Below are positions 23,580-32,733 of a stretch of DNA of 40,120 bases, one piece after another. Positions within the stretch are counted from its first letter, which is position 1; every line of letters begins with the position of its first letter. This DNA is from Clostridiales bacterium. Lineage in GTDB: Bacteria > Bacillota > Clostridia > Peptostreptococcales > Anaerovoracaceae. The DNA lies in contig JALFKB010000058.1 of the NCBI GenBank assembly GCA_022775805.1, positions 1 through 40,120 on the forward strand, given 5' to 3'. A program made the translations under genes and the position numbers. The notes under the pieces are model-generated. The model was not told the DNA's origin, did no database searches, and saw nothing but the letters and a program-made list of their open reading frames with translations.

Positions 23580-24620
23580 GTGGGAATTCTGATTAAAATT
23601 ATCGTAATAGTTGTGGCTTTACTGCTGAGTTCAGTAATCACAGCAAGACTTGGATTCTTCAAGTTCGCCGGTACCGTTATCGGCAGCATTTTCAAGAAGC
23701 CGGCTACTCTCATGTACCCGGTTAAGCCAAGAGAATGGCAGGAAAGAACAAGAGGTGCAGTAGGAATCGATGGAGACAACTGTATCGGTTGCGGAATCTG
23801 TGCCAATGTTTGTCCGACTGCAGCAATTGCAGTTGACAGAAAAGAAGGCAAGTGGACAATTGAGAGAATGCAGTGCGTACAGTGCAGCGCATGCGTTGAC
23901 AACTGCCCTAAGAAGTGCCTCACAATGGAAAATCAGTACACTATTCCTGACGTAGTCAAGGTAGTAGACACATATGATATTCCTGCAAAGGCAGCTAAGG
24001 CAGCAGGCGGCGCAGCTGACGCAGACGGCGACCTCACCTGTGCAGACACTTGCGTATTCTGTGGACTTTGTGTTAAGGCATGCCCTGCTGACGCAATCAA
24101 GGTTGACAGAAAAGCTAAATCATGGGAAGTTGACACTGATGCATGTGTTAAGTGCGGTGCCTGCATTGACAAGTGCCCTAAGAAGAGCCTGTCATTTGGC
24201 GGTGCAGCTGCAGCTCCTGCAGCAGACGAAGATGGCGATCTGACATGTGCAGACACTTGCGTATTCTGCGGACTCTGTGCGAAGGTATGTCCTGCTGATG
24301 CACTGGAAGTTGACAGAAAGGCAAAGTCATGGAAAGTTGACACTGATGCATGTGTTAAGTGCGGTGCCTGCATTGACAAGTGCCCTAAGAAGAGCCTGTC
24401 ATTCGGTGGAGCAGCAGCTCCGGCAGCTCCTGCAAAGAAGACCATTGCAGCAGTCGACGAAGAAAAATGCATTCACTGTGTAGCATGTGAAAACGAATGT
24501 GCAGCTGAAGCTATTAAAGTCGACACAGACAAGTGGGAACTTGATGAAGAAAAGTGCATAGGATGCGAAGCATGCGTAGGCATATGCCCTACAGAGGCAA
24601 TTTCTATGAAGGAAGCTTAA
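23580..24620 (+). CDS. echF: Ech subunit F expanded to a membrane-anchored octa-cluster polyferredoxin
   Basis: A 346-residue protein, far longer than a usual EchF with two clusters. GTG start at 23580, preceded by AGGTAGGTG. A hydrophobic N-terminal segment (about 3-22) and the EchF/NuoI-like KPATLMYPVKPREW (40-53) are followed by eight CxxCxxCxxxC motifs with first cysteines at 68, 99, 158, 189, 227, 258, 297 and 326. These form four ferredoxin-like pairs joined by Ala/Gly/Pro-rich linkers. Pairs 2 and 3 are near copies (see repeat). The predicted role is to pass electrons from soluble ferredoxin to EchC; extra clusters would form a wire, a store, or several docking sites. The seventh motif lacks the usual Pro after the last Cys. 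A terminator follows. Confidence 0.92.
   Translation: MGILIKIIVIVVALLLSSVITARLGFFKFAGTVIGSIFKKPATLMYPVKPREWQERTRGAVGIDGDNCIGCGICANVCPTAAIAVDRKEGKWTIERMQCVQCSACVDNCPKKCLTMENQYTIPDVVKVVDTYDIPAKAAKAAGGAADADGDLTCADTCVFCGLCVKACPADAIKVDRKAKSWEVDTDACVKCGACIDKCPKKSLSFGGAAAAPAADEDGDLTCADTCVFCGLCAKVCPADALEVDRKAKSWKVDTDACVKCGACIDKCPKKSLSFGGAAAPAAPAKKTIAAVDEEKCIHCVACENECAAEAIKVDTDKWELDEEKCIGCEACVGICPTEAISMKEA
24027..24416 (+). repeat. 207-bp tandem duplication inside echF
   Basis: Two copies at about 24027-24209 and 24234-24416, offset by exactly 207 bp (69 codons). A 70-bp stretch, 24127-24196 and 24334-24403, is identical, and most other differences are silent or conservative. Each copy encodes one 2[4Fe-4S] ferredoxin-like pair. 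Confidence 0.93.
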
Positions 24621-24642
24621 AAACTCCAAATAATAAAATTAG

Positions 24643-24673
24643 AAACAGAGTCGGTTTTCCGGCTCTGTTTTAT
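24643..24673 (+). terminator. Terminator of the ech operon
   Basis: AAACAGAGTCGG (24643-24654) pairs with CCGGCTCTGTTT (24659-24670), one G-U pair, TTTT loop, followed by further T. Confidence 0.88.
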
Positions 24674-24795
24674 TGTAATGAGACAGCGCATTGTCGTATA
24701 ATGTACAGGCGTGAAAGGGGCAAAAAAACGGTTAAAGAAAAATACAGGTTAATCACCGTTTCAGTATTGACGTTGACAGCAGTGTAAGATATAAT
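24673..24795 (+). promoter_or_regulatory. Two candidate promoters for the rpmG-secE-nusG operon
   Basis: The stronger one is TTGACG (24767-24772), 17-bp spacer, TATAAT (24790-24795). A second possible one is TTGTAA (24673-24678), 18-bp spacer, TATAAT (24697-24702). The leader before rpmG is about 90 nt from the stronger promoter. Confidence 0.7.
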
Positions 24796-24892
24796 TATTG
24801 AGCGACTTTATGAAAACATGAAAAGGCGTTACTTTTAATGTTGCGACATGCAGCATGAAAATTGACATAATGAATTATGGAGGATAATTGAA

Positions 24893-25042
24893 ATGAGAGT
24901 AAAGGTTACCCTGGCATGCACAGAATGCAAGCAGAGAAACTACAACACAATGAAGGACAAGAAGAACACTCCTGACAAGCTGGAGCTGAACAAGTACTGT
25001 CCGTTCTGCAAGAAGCACACTCTGCACAAGGAAACTAAGTAG
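24893..25042 (+). CDS. rpmG: 50S ribosomal protein L33
   Basis: A 49-residue protein, [17 protein letters not shown] to HTLHKETK, with the paired zinc-binding cysteines CTEC and CPFC of the zinc-containing form. It is a small structural protein of the large ribosomal subunit. GGAGG at 24879-24883 supports the start. It begins the usual rpmG-secE-nusG run; secE follows after 17 bp, so the tRNA-Trp gene often found here in other Firmicutes is absent. Confidence 0.95.
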   Translation: MRVKVTLACTECKQRNYNTMKDKKNTPDKLELNKYCPFCKKHTLHKETK

Positions 25043-25059
25043 GAAACGGGAGACGCAAT

Positions 25060-25410
25060 ATGGCAAAGTCCAAGAAGAGAAAGAACTCGGATTACAAGAC
25101 TTCTATTCTGACTGAAGAGACAAGCACTTCCAAGAACGGAAAGAAGGATGGCACCAGATGGGCCAAGGCACAGGAAAAGGCAAAGGAGAGACAGAGGAAG
25201 AAGAATCAGCCTGCCGCCAAGAAAGAGAAGGGCGGCGTGAGAGCTTACTTCAAAGGCGTTAAGCTTGAGATGAAGAAGGTGGTATGGCCTACTAGGTCAG
25301 AACTGGGATCCTTCACTGTTGTTGTGCTTGCAACATGTGCCGCTTTCGCATTGCTGTTCTGGGGCATCGATTCAGGAGTTCTGGCAGCGATCAGAGCAAT
25401 TTGTTTCTAG
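25060..25410 (+). CDS. secE: Preprotein translocase subunit SecE with long charged N-terminal extension
   Basis: A 116-residue subunit of the SecYEG channel. The conserved core begins near residue 60: RAYFKGVKLEMKKVVWPTRSELGSFTVVVLATCAAFALLFWGID, with the amphipathic helix, the WPTR motif (76-79) and a single membrane segment. Ahead of it is a lysine-rich, hydrophilic extension of about 58 residues, so the protein is nearly twice as long as the short Bacillus-type SecE. Context between rpmG and nusG confirms the call. Confidence 0.95.
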   Translation: MAKSKKRKNSDYKTSILTEETSTSKNGKKDGTRWAKAQEKAKERQRKKNQPAAKKEKGGVRAYFKGVKLEMKKVVWPTRSELGSFTVVVLATCAAFALLFWGIDSGVLAAIRAICF

Positions 25411-25439
25411 TGAATACATTATAATGGGAGCAGAATTCT

Positions 25440-26018
25440 ATGTGTGAAGAAAAAGAAACAAAAGCGCTTAATCTGGATGAACTGGAGGGCCTCAGAGGAG
25501 ACGGAGAGGCCAAGTGGTACGTGGTACACACTTATTCCGGACATGAAAACAAGGTTAAGGTCAATATCGAGAAACTCGTTGAGAGCAGAGGTATGCAGAA
25601 CCTGGTGCTCGATGTTATAGTGCCTACAGAGGAGCGAGTAGAGATAAGAAACGGCCAGAGAAAACTCAAGACAAAGAAGATGTTCCCGGGCTATGTTCTT
25701 GTGAAGATGATTGTAACCAATGAATCCTGGTATCTGGTTAGAAACACCCAGGGAGTTACCGGTTTCGTTGGTCATGGATCAGATCCTGTTCCTCTCACCC
25801 TTGAGGAAGTCAGAAGAATGGGCATAGAGAAGGTGTATATCGATCTGGATATCAACGTTGGAGACACCATCAAGGTCATCAACGGACCATTCGAAAACTT
25901 TATGGGCACCGTTGAGGAGGTAAACCCGGAGAAGCAGACTCTCAGGGCCAAGGTGTCAATGTTCGGAAGAGATACACCTGTTGAGCTTGACTTTGCACAG
26001 GTTGACAAACTCAATTAA
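25440..26018 (+). CDS. nusG: Transcription termination/antitermination factor NusG
   Basis: A 192-residue protein with the NGN domain ([23 protein letters not shown] ... PGYVLVKMI ... [12 protein letters not shown]) and the C-terminal KOW domain ([22 protein letters not shown] ... [11 protein letters not shown]). It binds RNA polymerase and links it to Rho or to the ribosome. About 20 residues precede the NGN domain. The position after secE and before rplK is standard. Confidence 0.97.
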   Translation: MCEEKETKALNLDELEGLRGDGEAKWYVVHTYSGHENKVKVNIEKLVESRGMQNLVLDVIVPTEERVEIRNGQRKLKTKKMFPGYVLVKMIVTNESWYLVRNTQGVTGFVGHGSDPVPLTLEEVRRMGIEKVYIDLDINVGDTIKVINGPFENFMGTVEEVNPEKQTLRAKVSMFGRDTPVELDFAQVDKLN

Positions 26019-26089
26019 TTTTTAGAATTGATATTCGAAACCGTTTTACGGGTTTTGCATATAATATTAGGAAGAAAGGAGGATACAAC

Positions 26090-26515
26090 GTGGCTAAGAA
26101 GATTGAAGGTTATATCAAGCTTCAGATCCCTGCAGGAAATGCTAATCCGGCACCACCGGTAGGACCGGCACTTGGTCAGCACGGCGTTAACATCATGGAC
26201 TTCTGTAAGCAGTTCAACGCTAAGACTCAGGATCAGCCGGGAATGATTATTCCGGTAGTAATTACTGTATACGCAGACCACAGTTTTTCATTCATTACGA
26301 AAACTCCGCCTGCAGCAGTACTGCTTAAGAAGGCAGCCGGTCTGGAAACAGCATCAGGCGAACCTAACAAGACAAAGGTTGCTACACTGACATATGCTCA
26401 GGCTGAGGAAATTGCCAAGACTAAGATGGCAGACCTTAACGCAGCAAGCCTGGAGGCAGCAACTGAGATGATCAGAGGAACTGCCAAGAGCATGGGAATC
26501 GTTATTGAAGACTAA
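26090..26515 (+). CDS. rplK: 50S ribosomal protein L11
   Basis: A 141-residue ribosomal protein with the full L11 pattern: [34 protein letters not shown] at the N-terminus and the rRNA-binding C-terminal domain ending in [10 protein letters not shown]. It forms part of the GTPase-associated centre. The start codon is GTG, supported by AAGGAGG just upstream. A TATAAT at 26060-26065 in the 71-bp gap may be an internal promoter, but no good -35 box goes with it. Confidence 0.97.
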   Translation: MAKKIEGYIKLQIPAGNANPAPPVGPALGQHGVNIMDFCKQFNAKTQDQPGMIIPVVITVYADHSFSFITKTPPAAVLLKKAAGLETASGEPNKTKVATLTYAQAEEIAKTKMADLNAASLEAATEMIRGTAKSMGIVIED

Positions 26516-26519
26516 GAGC

Positions 26520-26568
26520 GTGGAAGACTGAGAACCGCAGACCCGCTGCGGGGAGTCGTTTGTACCAC
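26520..26568 (+). promoter_or_regulatory. Structured rplK-rplA spacer, candidate L1-binding site
   Basis: Three nested stems can form: GTGG (26520-26523) with CCAC (26565-26568), GACT (26526-26529) with AGTC (26554-26557), and CCGCAG (26535-26540) with CTGCGG (26546-26551) around ACCCG. L1 is known to repress the L11-L1 operon by binding its mRNA; assigning this element to that role is inference. Confidence 0.5.
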
Positions 26569-26584
26569 AGAAAGGAATTTAGAA

Positions 26585-27280
26585 ATGCCTAAGAGAGGTA
26601 AGAAGTACAAGGCAGCTGTAGAGCTTTTTGACAAGCATGAGCTGTACGAAACAGAACAGGCAATGGAGATCGTTATCAAGACAGCCGGAGCCAAGTTCGA
26701 CGAAACAATTGAAGCCCACTACAGAATGGGTCTTGACGGAAGACATGCGGATCAGCAGATCAGAGGCGCAATCGTTCTTCCTCACGGAACAGGCAAAACC
26801 AAGAGAGTCCTGGTATTTGCAAAGGGACCGAAGGCAACTGAAGCTGAAGAAGCCGGTGCTGATTATGTAGGTGCTGAAGAAATGGCAGCAAAGATCCAGA
26901 AGGAAGGCTGGTTCGATTTCGACGCTGTTATCGCTACACCTGACATGATGGGCGTAGTTGGCCGTCTTGGTAAGATTCTGGGACCTAAGGGTCTCATGCC
27001 TAACCCTAAGTCAGGAACTGTAACAATGGACGTTGCCAAGGCAATTGCTGAGACAAAGGCAGGCAAGGTTGAATACAGACTTGACAAGACAAACATTGTC
27101 CACTGTCCTATTGGCAAGGCATCATTCGGACCTGAAAAACTGCAGGAAAACTTTGAAGCTCTTACAGCAGCTATCATCAAAGCTAAGCCGGCAGCAGCAA
27201 AGGGTCAGTATATCAAGAGTGCTACAGTTGCAGCAACAATGGGACCTGGAGTTAAACTCAATCCTCAGAAGCTTGGTTAA
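26585..27280 (+). CDS. rplA: 50S ribosomal protein L1
   Basis: A 231-residue ribosomal protein forming the mobile L1 stalk and, in many bacteria, repressing its own operon. Clear family stretches: [53 protein letters not shown] and the ending [17 protein letters not shown]. Length is normal. AAAGGA lies seven bases before the start, directly behind the structured spacer described at 26520-26568. Confidence 0.97.
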   Translation: MPKRGKKYKAAVELFDKHELYETEQAMEIVIKTAGAKFDETIEAHYRMGLDGRHADQQIRGAIVLPHGTGKTKRVLVFAKGPKATEAEEAGADYVGAEEMAAKIQKEGWFDFDAVIATPDMMGVVGRLGKILGPKGLMPNPKSGTVTMDVAKAIAETKAGKVEYRLDKTNIVHCPIGKASFGPEKLQENFEALTAAIIKAKPAAAKGQYIKSATVAATMGPGVKLNPQKLG

Positions 27281-27320
27281 TCTGAAGGTTGGTTAATAAA
27301 ACGGAATTTGAATATAAACA

Positions 27321-27426
27321 AACCGTAGACAGTGAGGGCGCGGCAGCGCTTAAAAGGACACCTCACCGAGGTACAATGTAAATATACATGCCTCGCTGCG
27401 TTAATGAATGAAGCGAGGCTTTTTAC
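27321..27426 (+). ncRNA. Ribosomal protein L10 leader with transcription attenuator
   Basis: The leader upstream of rplJ has the L10-binding pattern: AACCGTAGACAGTGAGG...GCTTAA...CACCTCACCGAGGT, with GTGAGG (27332-27337) pairing to CCTCAC (27363-27368). An attenuator follows: GCCTCGCT (27392-27399) with AGCGAGGC (27414-27421) and five T. CGAGG (27369-27373) can pair with CCTCG (27393-27397) and would break the terminator. L10 or its complex with L7/L12 would stabilise the first fold and favour termination. Confidence 0.88.
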
Positions 27427-27463
27427 GGCGTACACAAAATCTATGAAAGGAGAAAGGCGCTAA

Positions 27464-27964
27464 ATGGCAGAAATGAAAAAAGCTTACATTGAGAAGCAGG
27501 CTATAATAGACGAAATCAAAGACAAGTTCGAAAGAGCTGAATCAGCTGTTGTTATTGACTACATGGGAATCACTGTAGCTCAGGCTGATGCGATGAGAAA
27601 AAAGCTTCGTGAAGCTAATGTTGATTACACTGTTTACAAGAACACTCTGGTAAAGAGAGCAATCGACGGAACTGATTACGCACCAATGGCAGAAGTTCTT
27701 GAAGGACCAAGCGCACTTGCATTCAGCTATGATGATGCAACTGCACCTGCAAGAGTTCTGAACGATGCTATTAAGGAATTCAAGAAGATGGAGTTCAAGG
27801 GCGGTTTCGTAGAAGGCGAGTACTATGACAAGGAAGCAATCGCTCAGATCGCATCAATTCCTTCAAGAGAAGTTCTCATCTCAAAGTTCATGGGCAGCAT
27901 TCAGTCACCTATTTCAAGCTTTGCAAGAGTTGTTTCTCAGATTGCAGAAGCAAAGGCAGAGTAA
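27464..27964 (+). CDS. rplJ: 50S ribosomal protein L10
   Basis: A 166-residue protein forming the base of the L7/L12 stalk. Family features are KQAIIDEIKDKFERAESAVVIDYMGITVAQADAMRKKLRE, VDYTVYKNTLVKRAI, the LEGPSALAF strand and the C-terminal helix that carries L7/L12 dimers. AAAGGAGAAAGG lies upstream. It is controlled by the leader at 27321-27426 and is followed by rplL after 40 bp. Confidence 0.97.
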   Translation: MAEMKKAYIEKQAIIDEIKDKFERAESAVVIDYMGITVAQADAMRKKLREANVDYTVYKNTLVKRAIDGTDYAPMAEVLEGPSALAFSYDDATAPARVLNDAIKEFKKMEFKGGFVEGEYYDKEAIAQIASIPSREVLISKFMGSIQSPISSFARVVSQIAEAKAE

Positions 27965-28004
27965 TTCATCATTAATGAAAATAAATTAAAAAGGAGAGAA
28001 TAAA

Positions 28005-28370
28005 ATGAACAAAGATCAGATTATTGAAGCAATAAAAGAAATGTCAGTACTGGAACTGAACGAGCTGGTAAAGGCTTGTGAGGAAGAATTCGGCGTATCA
28101 GCAGCAGCAGGCGTTGCAGTTGTAGCAGCTGGAGACGCAGCAGGCGGAGCAGAAGAACAGTCAGAATTCACAGTAGTTCTTAAGGAAGTTGGACCGGAAA
28201 AGATCAAGGTTATCAAGGCTGTAAGAGAGATCACAGGTCTGGGACTGAAGGAAGCTAAGGAAGTAGTTGACGGAGCTCCTTCAAACGTTAAGGAAGGCTG
28301 CGAAAAGGCCGAAGCTGAAGCACTGAAGGCTCAGCTGGAAGAAGTTGGCGCAGTAATCGAACTGAAATAG
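28005..28370 (+). CDS. rplL: 50S ribosomal protein L7/L12
   Basis: A 121-residue acidic stalk protein. The N-terminal dimerisation part ([31 protein letters not shown]), an Ala/Gly hinge (about 36-50) and the C-terminal factor-binding domain ([33 protein letters not shown]) are all present. It recruits translation GTPases such as EF-Tu and EF-G, which are encoded later in this window. AAGGAGAG precedes the start. A strong terminator follows 14 bp after the stop. Confidence 0.97.
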   Translation: MNKDQIIEAIKEMSVLELNELVKACEEEFGVSAAAGVAVVAAGDAAGGAEEQSEFTVVLKEVGPEKIKVIKAVREITGLGLKEAKEVVDGAPSNVKEGCEKAEAEALKAQLEEVGAVIELK

Positions 28371-28384
28371 TTAAAAATGTGCGA

Positions 28385-28416
28385 AAAAAGCCGGTCATAA
28401 AAATGACCGGCTTTTT
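28385..28416 (+). terminator. Terminator after rplL
   Basis: AAAAAGCCGGTCAT (28385-28398) and ATGACCGGCTTTTT (28403-28416) form a perfect 14-bp stem with an AAAA loop. It separates rplJL from the Hpt gene and rpoBC. Confidence 0.93.
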
Positions 28417-28460
28417 GTTGGGAGTCCATCCTGAAGGCCGGTCAGGAGGTGTATTGGCAG

Positions 28461-28826
28461 ATGGATATCAGAGAATGCTACAGAATGCTGGGTGCCGACT
28501 ACGGGGAGGTACGGGCAAGACTCATTAAAGAGGAACGAATAGAGAAGTATCTGCACATCTTTTTTAACGGGGAATACTTCGAAACCATCGGGAGAAGCAT
28601 AAATGAGGGAAACTGGGGTGAAGCCTTCAGGGCTGTCCACAGCCTGAAGGGGGTAAGTCTAACTCTGGGATTTCAGAAGCTCTACCAGGCAAGCGATGCT
28701 CTTTGCGATATGTTGAGAGATTGCGTAACGCCTGAGGGTGACATATCCGGTCCGGTGCAGGAGCTGGGAACTGAATACGATAGGATAAAATACATCATAG
28801 GAAAATTTTACGGAGAAAAACAATAA
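28461..28826 (+). CDS. Orphan histidine phosphotransfer (Hpt) domain protein between rplL and rpoB
   Basis: A 121-residue protein that consists mainly of one Hpt domain. The phospho-acceptor motif HSLKG (60-64) lies in RAVHSLKGVSLTLGFQKLYQASDAL, matching the Hpt helix with the conserved H-x-x-K-G and the following helical pattern. Hpt proteins relay phosphate between a histidine kinase and response regulators; no kinase or receiver gene is nearby, so the partners are unknown. I chose ATG 28461 because AGGAGG (28444-28449) precedes it by 11 bases; a GTG at 28449 overlaps that site. The rplL terminator lies upstream and the rpoB promoter downstream, so it is probably expressed by read-through or from a weak promoter I cannot see. 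Confidence 0.82.
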   Translation: MDIRECYRMLGADYGEVRARLIKEERIEKYLHIFFNGEYFETIGRSINEGNWGEAFRAVHSLKGVSLTLGFQKLYQASDALCDMLRDCVTPEGDISGPVQELGTEYDRIKYIIGKFYGEKQ

Positions 28827-28840
28827 ATTATCTAAAACCC

Positions 28841-28869
28841 TTGACACCTTGACAACTTAGTGCTATATT
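28841..28869 (+). promoter_or_regulatory. Promoter of rpoBC
   Basis: TTGACA (28841-28846), 17-bp spacer, TATATT (28864-28869), with TGC before the -10 as an extended element. A second TTGACA (28849-28854) sits eight bases downstream of the first, within the spacer. Confidence 0.8.
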
Positions 28870-28920
28870 ATTAAATTGCCCTGCAACTGTAGTTTGTGAA
28901 GTATATAAGGAGTGATAATA

Positions 28921-31900
28921 ATGCCAAATCCTATCAAATTAGGTAGAAAAGAACGAATGACCTTTTCAAAAATCAACGAAGTGGCAGAAATGCCGAATCT
29001 GATCCAGATACAGACAGATTCATACAAGTGGTTTGTTGAAGAAGGTCTTCGTGAGGTTTTTGAGGACGTTTCACCAATAAAGGAATACTCAGACAATCTC
29101 GTTCTCGAATTCATTGACTATTCTCTTTCGGATCCTCCGAAGTACGGACAGGAAGAGTGCAAAGAGCGTGATGTTACTTACGCTGCTCCGCTTAAAGTAA
29201 AGGTTCGCCTTATCAACAAGGAGAACGGTGAAATCAAGGAAGTAAAGGACCAGGAAGTGTTCATGGGAGACTTCCCTCTCATGACAGAGAAGGGTACCTT
29301 CATATATAACGGTGCAGAAAGAGTTGTGGTTACCCAGCTCGTTCGTTCACCGGGACCATACTATGAAAAGGAAATTGACAAGTCAGGCAGATACCTGTTC
29401 TCAACACAGGTTATTCCTAACAGAGGCGCCTGGCTGGAATACGAAACAGATTCAAATGAAATAATCTCAGTAAGAGTTGACAGAACCCGTAAGCAGCCTG
29501 TTACCACTCTGCTGAGAGCTCTTGGCATGGGAACAGACGAGGAAATCATCGAGACCTTCGGACCTGAGCCAAGACTTCTAAAGACAATAGAGAAGGACAC
29601 CACAAAGAATTATGAGGACGGTCTCAAGGAAATATACAAGAAGCTGAGACCGGGAGAACCTCCTACAGTTGAGAGTGCAAACCAGCTGTTTACTTCAATG
29701 TTCTTCGACCCTAAGAGATACGATCTCGCCAAGGTGGGAAGATACAAGTACAACAAGAAGCTGGGGCTGTACAACAGACTCGTGGGCAATATCGTTGCAG
29801 AGGATGTAATTGATCCTAACACAGGAGAGATAATCGCCGAGGAAGGTCAGAAGGTTGACAAGGATCTGGCCAGACAGATTGAAAACTCAGGTATTCAGTA
29901 TGTTATGGTTCAGAGCAATATCAACGAGAAGGACTCAACCAAGGTAATAGGAAACCAGTTCGTGGATATCGATCAGTATGTTGAATTCGATCTTTCGGAC
30001 ATCAAGATTGCTGAGAAGGTATACTATCCTGTTCTCATGGAGATTCTCGAGGAAAACGCAGATGCAGGGGAAGAGGAGCTTAAGGAAGCCCTCAGACTGA
30101 GAAAGAACGATCTCTCACCTAAGCACATTCTGGTGGCAGACGTTGTGGCTTCAGTTTCATATCTGCTGAACCTGAACTACGGAATCGGCAACACCGACGA
30201 CATTGACCATCTGGGCAACAGAAGACTCAGAACAGTTGGAGAGCTTCTGCAGAACCAGATCAGAATAGGTCTTTCCAGAATGGAAAGAACAATCAAGGAA
30301 AGAATGAACACCCAGGATATCGCCGAGGTTACACCTCAGTCTCTGATGAATATCAGACCTGTAACCGCAGCGGTTAAGGAATTCTTCGGCAGTTCACAGC
30401 TTTCCCAGTTCATGGACCAGACAAATCCTCTGGCTGAACTGACCCACAAGAGAAGACTTTCAGCCCTGGGTCCAGGGGGCCTTTCAAGAGAAAGAGCCGG
30501 ATTCGAGGTTAGAGACGTACACCACTCACATTACGGCAGAATGTGTCCTATCGAGACTCCTGAAGGACCTAACATCGGTCTCATTGGATCACTGACAACA
30601 TACGGCGTTATAAACCAGTACGGTTTCATTGAGACTCCATACAGAGTTGTAAACAAGGAAACCGGCGTTGTAACAGACGAAATACACTATCTCTCTGCAG
30701 ACGATGAAGAGGATAAGATCGTTGCTCAGGCCAACGAGCCTCTGGACTCACAGGGCCACTTTGCAAACCTGAAGGTTGCAGCAAGGGGCAAAGGCGGCGA
30801 CATCGACCTGGTTCCGAGGGAAGTTGTTGACTACATGGACGTATCTCCTAAGCAGGTAGTATCCGTGGCAACAGCCATGATTCCGTTCCTGGAGAACGAC
30901 GACGCAAACCGTGCACTCATGGGTTCCAACATGCAGCGTCAGGCGGTTCCTCTTATGGTAACCGAAGCACCTGTTGTAGGAACAGGCATGGAATACAAGG
31001 CAGCGAGAGATTCCGGAGTTGCTCAGCTGGCAGTAAACTCAGGAACAGTAACATATGTTGATGCAGACAAGATCGTAATAACAAGAGATGACGGCGAAGG
31101 CAAGGAAGAGCACAAGCTTCTCAAGTTCAAGAGATCGAACCAGGGAACCTGCATTAACCAGAGACCTATCGTGTTCAAGGGAGAACACGTTGAGGCCGGG
31201 GAAGTCATTGCAGACGGACCTTCAACTTCAAACGGTGAAGTAGCCCTGGGCAAGAACCTTCTCATCGGCTTCATGACATGGGAAGGATACAACTACGAGG
31301 ACGCAATCATCCTCAACGAAAGACTGATTATGGAAGACGTACTCACGTCAATCCATATTGAGAAATACGAATCAGAAGCCAGAGACACCAAGCTGGGACC
31401 TGAAGAAATCACAAGAGACATCCCTAACGTGGGAGATGACGCTCTGAAGGATCTGGATGAGGACGGTATCGTAAGAATCGGTGCCGAGGTTAACTCCGGA
31501 GACATCCTCGTTGGTAAGGTTACCCCTAAGGGAGAGACTGAGCTTACTGCTGAAGAGAGACTCCTGAGGGCAATCTTCGGAGAAAAGGCAAGAGAGGTCA
31601 GAGATACTTCCCTTAAGGTTCCTCACGGAGAAACAGGAATAGTAGTTGACGTTAAGATCTTCTCAAGAGATAACGGCGATGAGCTTCCTCCGGGAGTAAA
31701 CAAGCTGGTTAGGGTTTACATAGCCACAAAGAGAAAAATCCAGGTGGGAGACAAGATGGCAGGAAGACACGGAAACAAGGGTGTTATTTCCAGAATTCTG
31801 CCGGAAGAAGACATGCCGTTCCTTGAAAACGGACAGCCTCTCCAGGTAATGCTGAACCCTCTGGGCGTTCCTTCCCGAATGAACGTTGGACAGGTTCTGG

Positions 31901-32715
31901 AGGTTCATCTGGGACTGGCTGCCAAGAGCAAGGACTGGTATATTGCAACGCCTGTATTTGACGGTGCAACTGAGAAGGACATCATAGAACTGCTTAAGGA
32001 TTCAGGATACAGCGAGACAGGAAAGCTGAGACTGAGAGACGGAAGAACAGGAGAGTACTTTGACAATCCTGTTACTGTGGGATACATGTACATGCTCAAG
32101 CTGCATCACCTTGTTGATGACAAGATTCATGCACGTTCAACAGGTCCGTACTCACTGGTTACCCAGCAGCCTCTGGGCGGTAAGGCTCAGTTCGGCGGCC
32201 AGCGTTTCGGAGAAATGGAAGTATGGGCACTGGAAGCTTACGGCGCAGCCTACACTCTCCAGGAAATACTTACTGTTAAATCCGACGATATCGTTGGCCG
32301 TGTCAAGACCTACGAAGCAATCGTTAAGGGCGAAAACATTCCTGAACCTGGAATTCCTGAGAGCTTCAAGGTGCTGATTAAGGAAATGCAGTCACTGTGT
32401 CTCGATGTCAAGGTGCTGGACGAAAACAGCGAGGAAATTGAAATCAGAGAGGACAGCGATGCTGACGGCTTCTCAGCCATAGAGAGAAAGCTTGATGCCA
32501 GAAGACTTGCAGAGGAAGCAGAGGAGGAATACGGAGAAAGGGAAGAAGAAGAAGACGAATTCGGAGACGAGCTTGCCGAGTTCGACGAGGACATGGAACC
32601 TGAATTCGATCCTGACTCTGAGGAGACTGAAGTGTTCGAAGACATCAACGAAGAAGAAATAGCTAAAATAGAACAGGTAGAAAACGCACCAGACGGTGAG
32701 CCGGTTGAAGACTAA
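28921..32715 (+). CDS. rpoB: DNA-directed RNA polymerase subunit beta
   Basis: A 1264-residue RNA polymerase subunit. Start at ATG 28921, with AAGGAG (28907-28912) eight bases upstream; a GTG at 28912 overlaps that site and is rejected. Diagnostic stretches are the rifampicin region ([45 protein letters not shown], in part), the SYNYEDAI-like [13 protein letters not shown], and the C-terminal [24 protein letters not shown]. The rifampicin-binding residues look like the sensitive type. From about residue 1180 the protein continues as a very acidic tail of about 80 residues. rpoC follows after 18 bp. Confidence 0.97.
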   Translation: MPNPIKLGRKERMTFSKINEVAEMPNLIQIQTDSYKWFVEEGLREVFEDVSPIKEYSDNLVLEFIDYSLSDPPKYGQEECKERDVTYAAPLKVKVRLINKENGEIKEVKDQEVFMGDFPLMTEKGTFIYNGAERVVVTQLVRSPGPYYEKEIDKSGRYLFSTQVIPNRGAWLEYETDSNEIISVRVDRTRKQPVTTLLRALGMGTDEEIIETFGPEPRLLKTIEKDTTKNYEDGLKEIYKKLRPGEPPTVESANQLFTSMFFDPKRYDLAKVGRYKYNKKLGLYNRLVGNIVAEDVIDPNTGEIIAEEGQKVDKDLARQIENSGIQYVMVQSNINEKDSTKVIGNQFVDIDQYVEFDLSDIKIAEKVYYPVLMEILEENADAGEEELKEALRLRKNDLSPKHILVADVVASVSYLLNLNYGIGNTDDIDHLGNRRLRTVGELLQNQIRIGLSRMERTIKERMNTQDIAEVTPQSLMNIRPVTAAVKEFFGSSQLSQFMDQTNPLAELTHKRRLSALGPGGLSRERAGFEVRDVHHSHYGRMCPIETPEGPNIGLIGSLTTYGVINQYGFIETPYRVVNKETGVVTDEIHYLSADDEEDKIVAQANEPLDSQGHFANLKVAARGKGGDIDLVPREVVDYMDVSPKQVVSVATAMIPFLENDDANRALMGSNMQRQAVPLMVTEAPVVGTGMEYKAARDSGVAQLAVNSGTVTYVDADKIVITRDDGEGKEEHKLLKFKRSNQGTCINQRPIVFKGEHVEAGEVIADGPSTSNGEVALGKNLLIGFMTWEGYNYEDAIILNERLIMEDVLTSIHIEKYESEARDTKLGPEEITRDIPNVGDDALKDLDEDGIVRIGAEVNSGDILVGKVTPKGETELTAEERLLRAIFGEKAREVRDTSLKVPHGETGIVVDVKIFSRDNGDELPPGVNKLVRVYIATKRKIQVGDKMAGRHGNKGVISRILPEEDMPFLENGQPLQVMLNPLGVPSRMNVGQVLEVHLGLAAKSKDWYIATPVFDGATEKDIIELLKDSGYSETGKLRLRDGRTGEYFDNPVTVGYMYMLKLHHLVDDKIHARSTGPYSLVTQQPLGGKAQFGGQRFGEMEVWALEAYGAAYTLQEILTVKSDDIVGRVKTYEAIVKGENIPEPGIPESFKVLIKEMQSLCLDVKVLDENSEEIEIREDSDADGFSAIERKLDARRLAEEAEEEYGEREEEEDEFGDELAEFDEDMEPEFDPDSEETEVFEDINEEEIAKIEQVENAPDGEPVED

Positions 32716-32733
32716 GGAAAGGGGTACTGAATA

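Noticed and set aside
25043-25059. tRNA-Trp gene between rpmG and secE
   Set aside because: The gap is only 17 bp, too small for a tRNA.
26028-26065. Promoter between nusG and rplK (TTGATA ... TATAAT)
   Set aside because: The spacer would be 26 bp, too long for sigma-A; only an isolated -10-like box remains.
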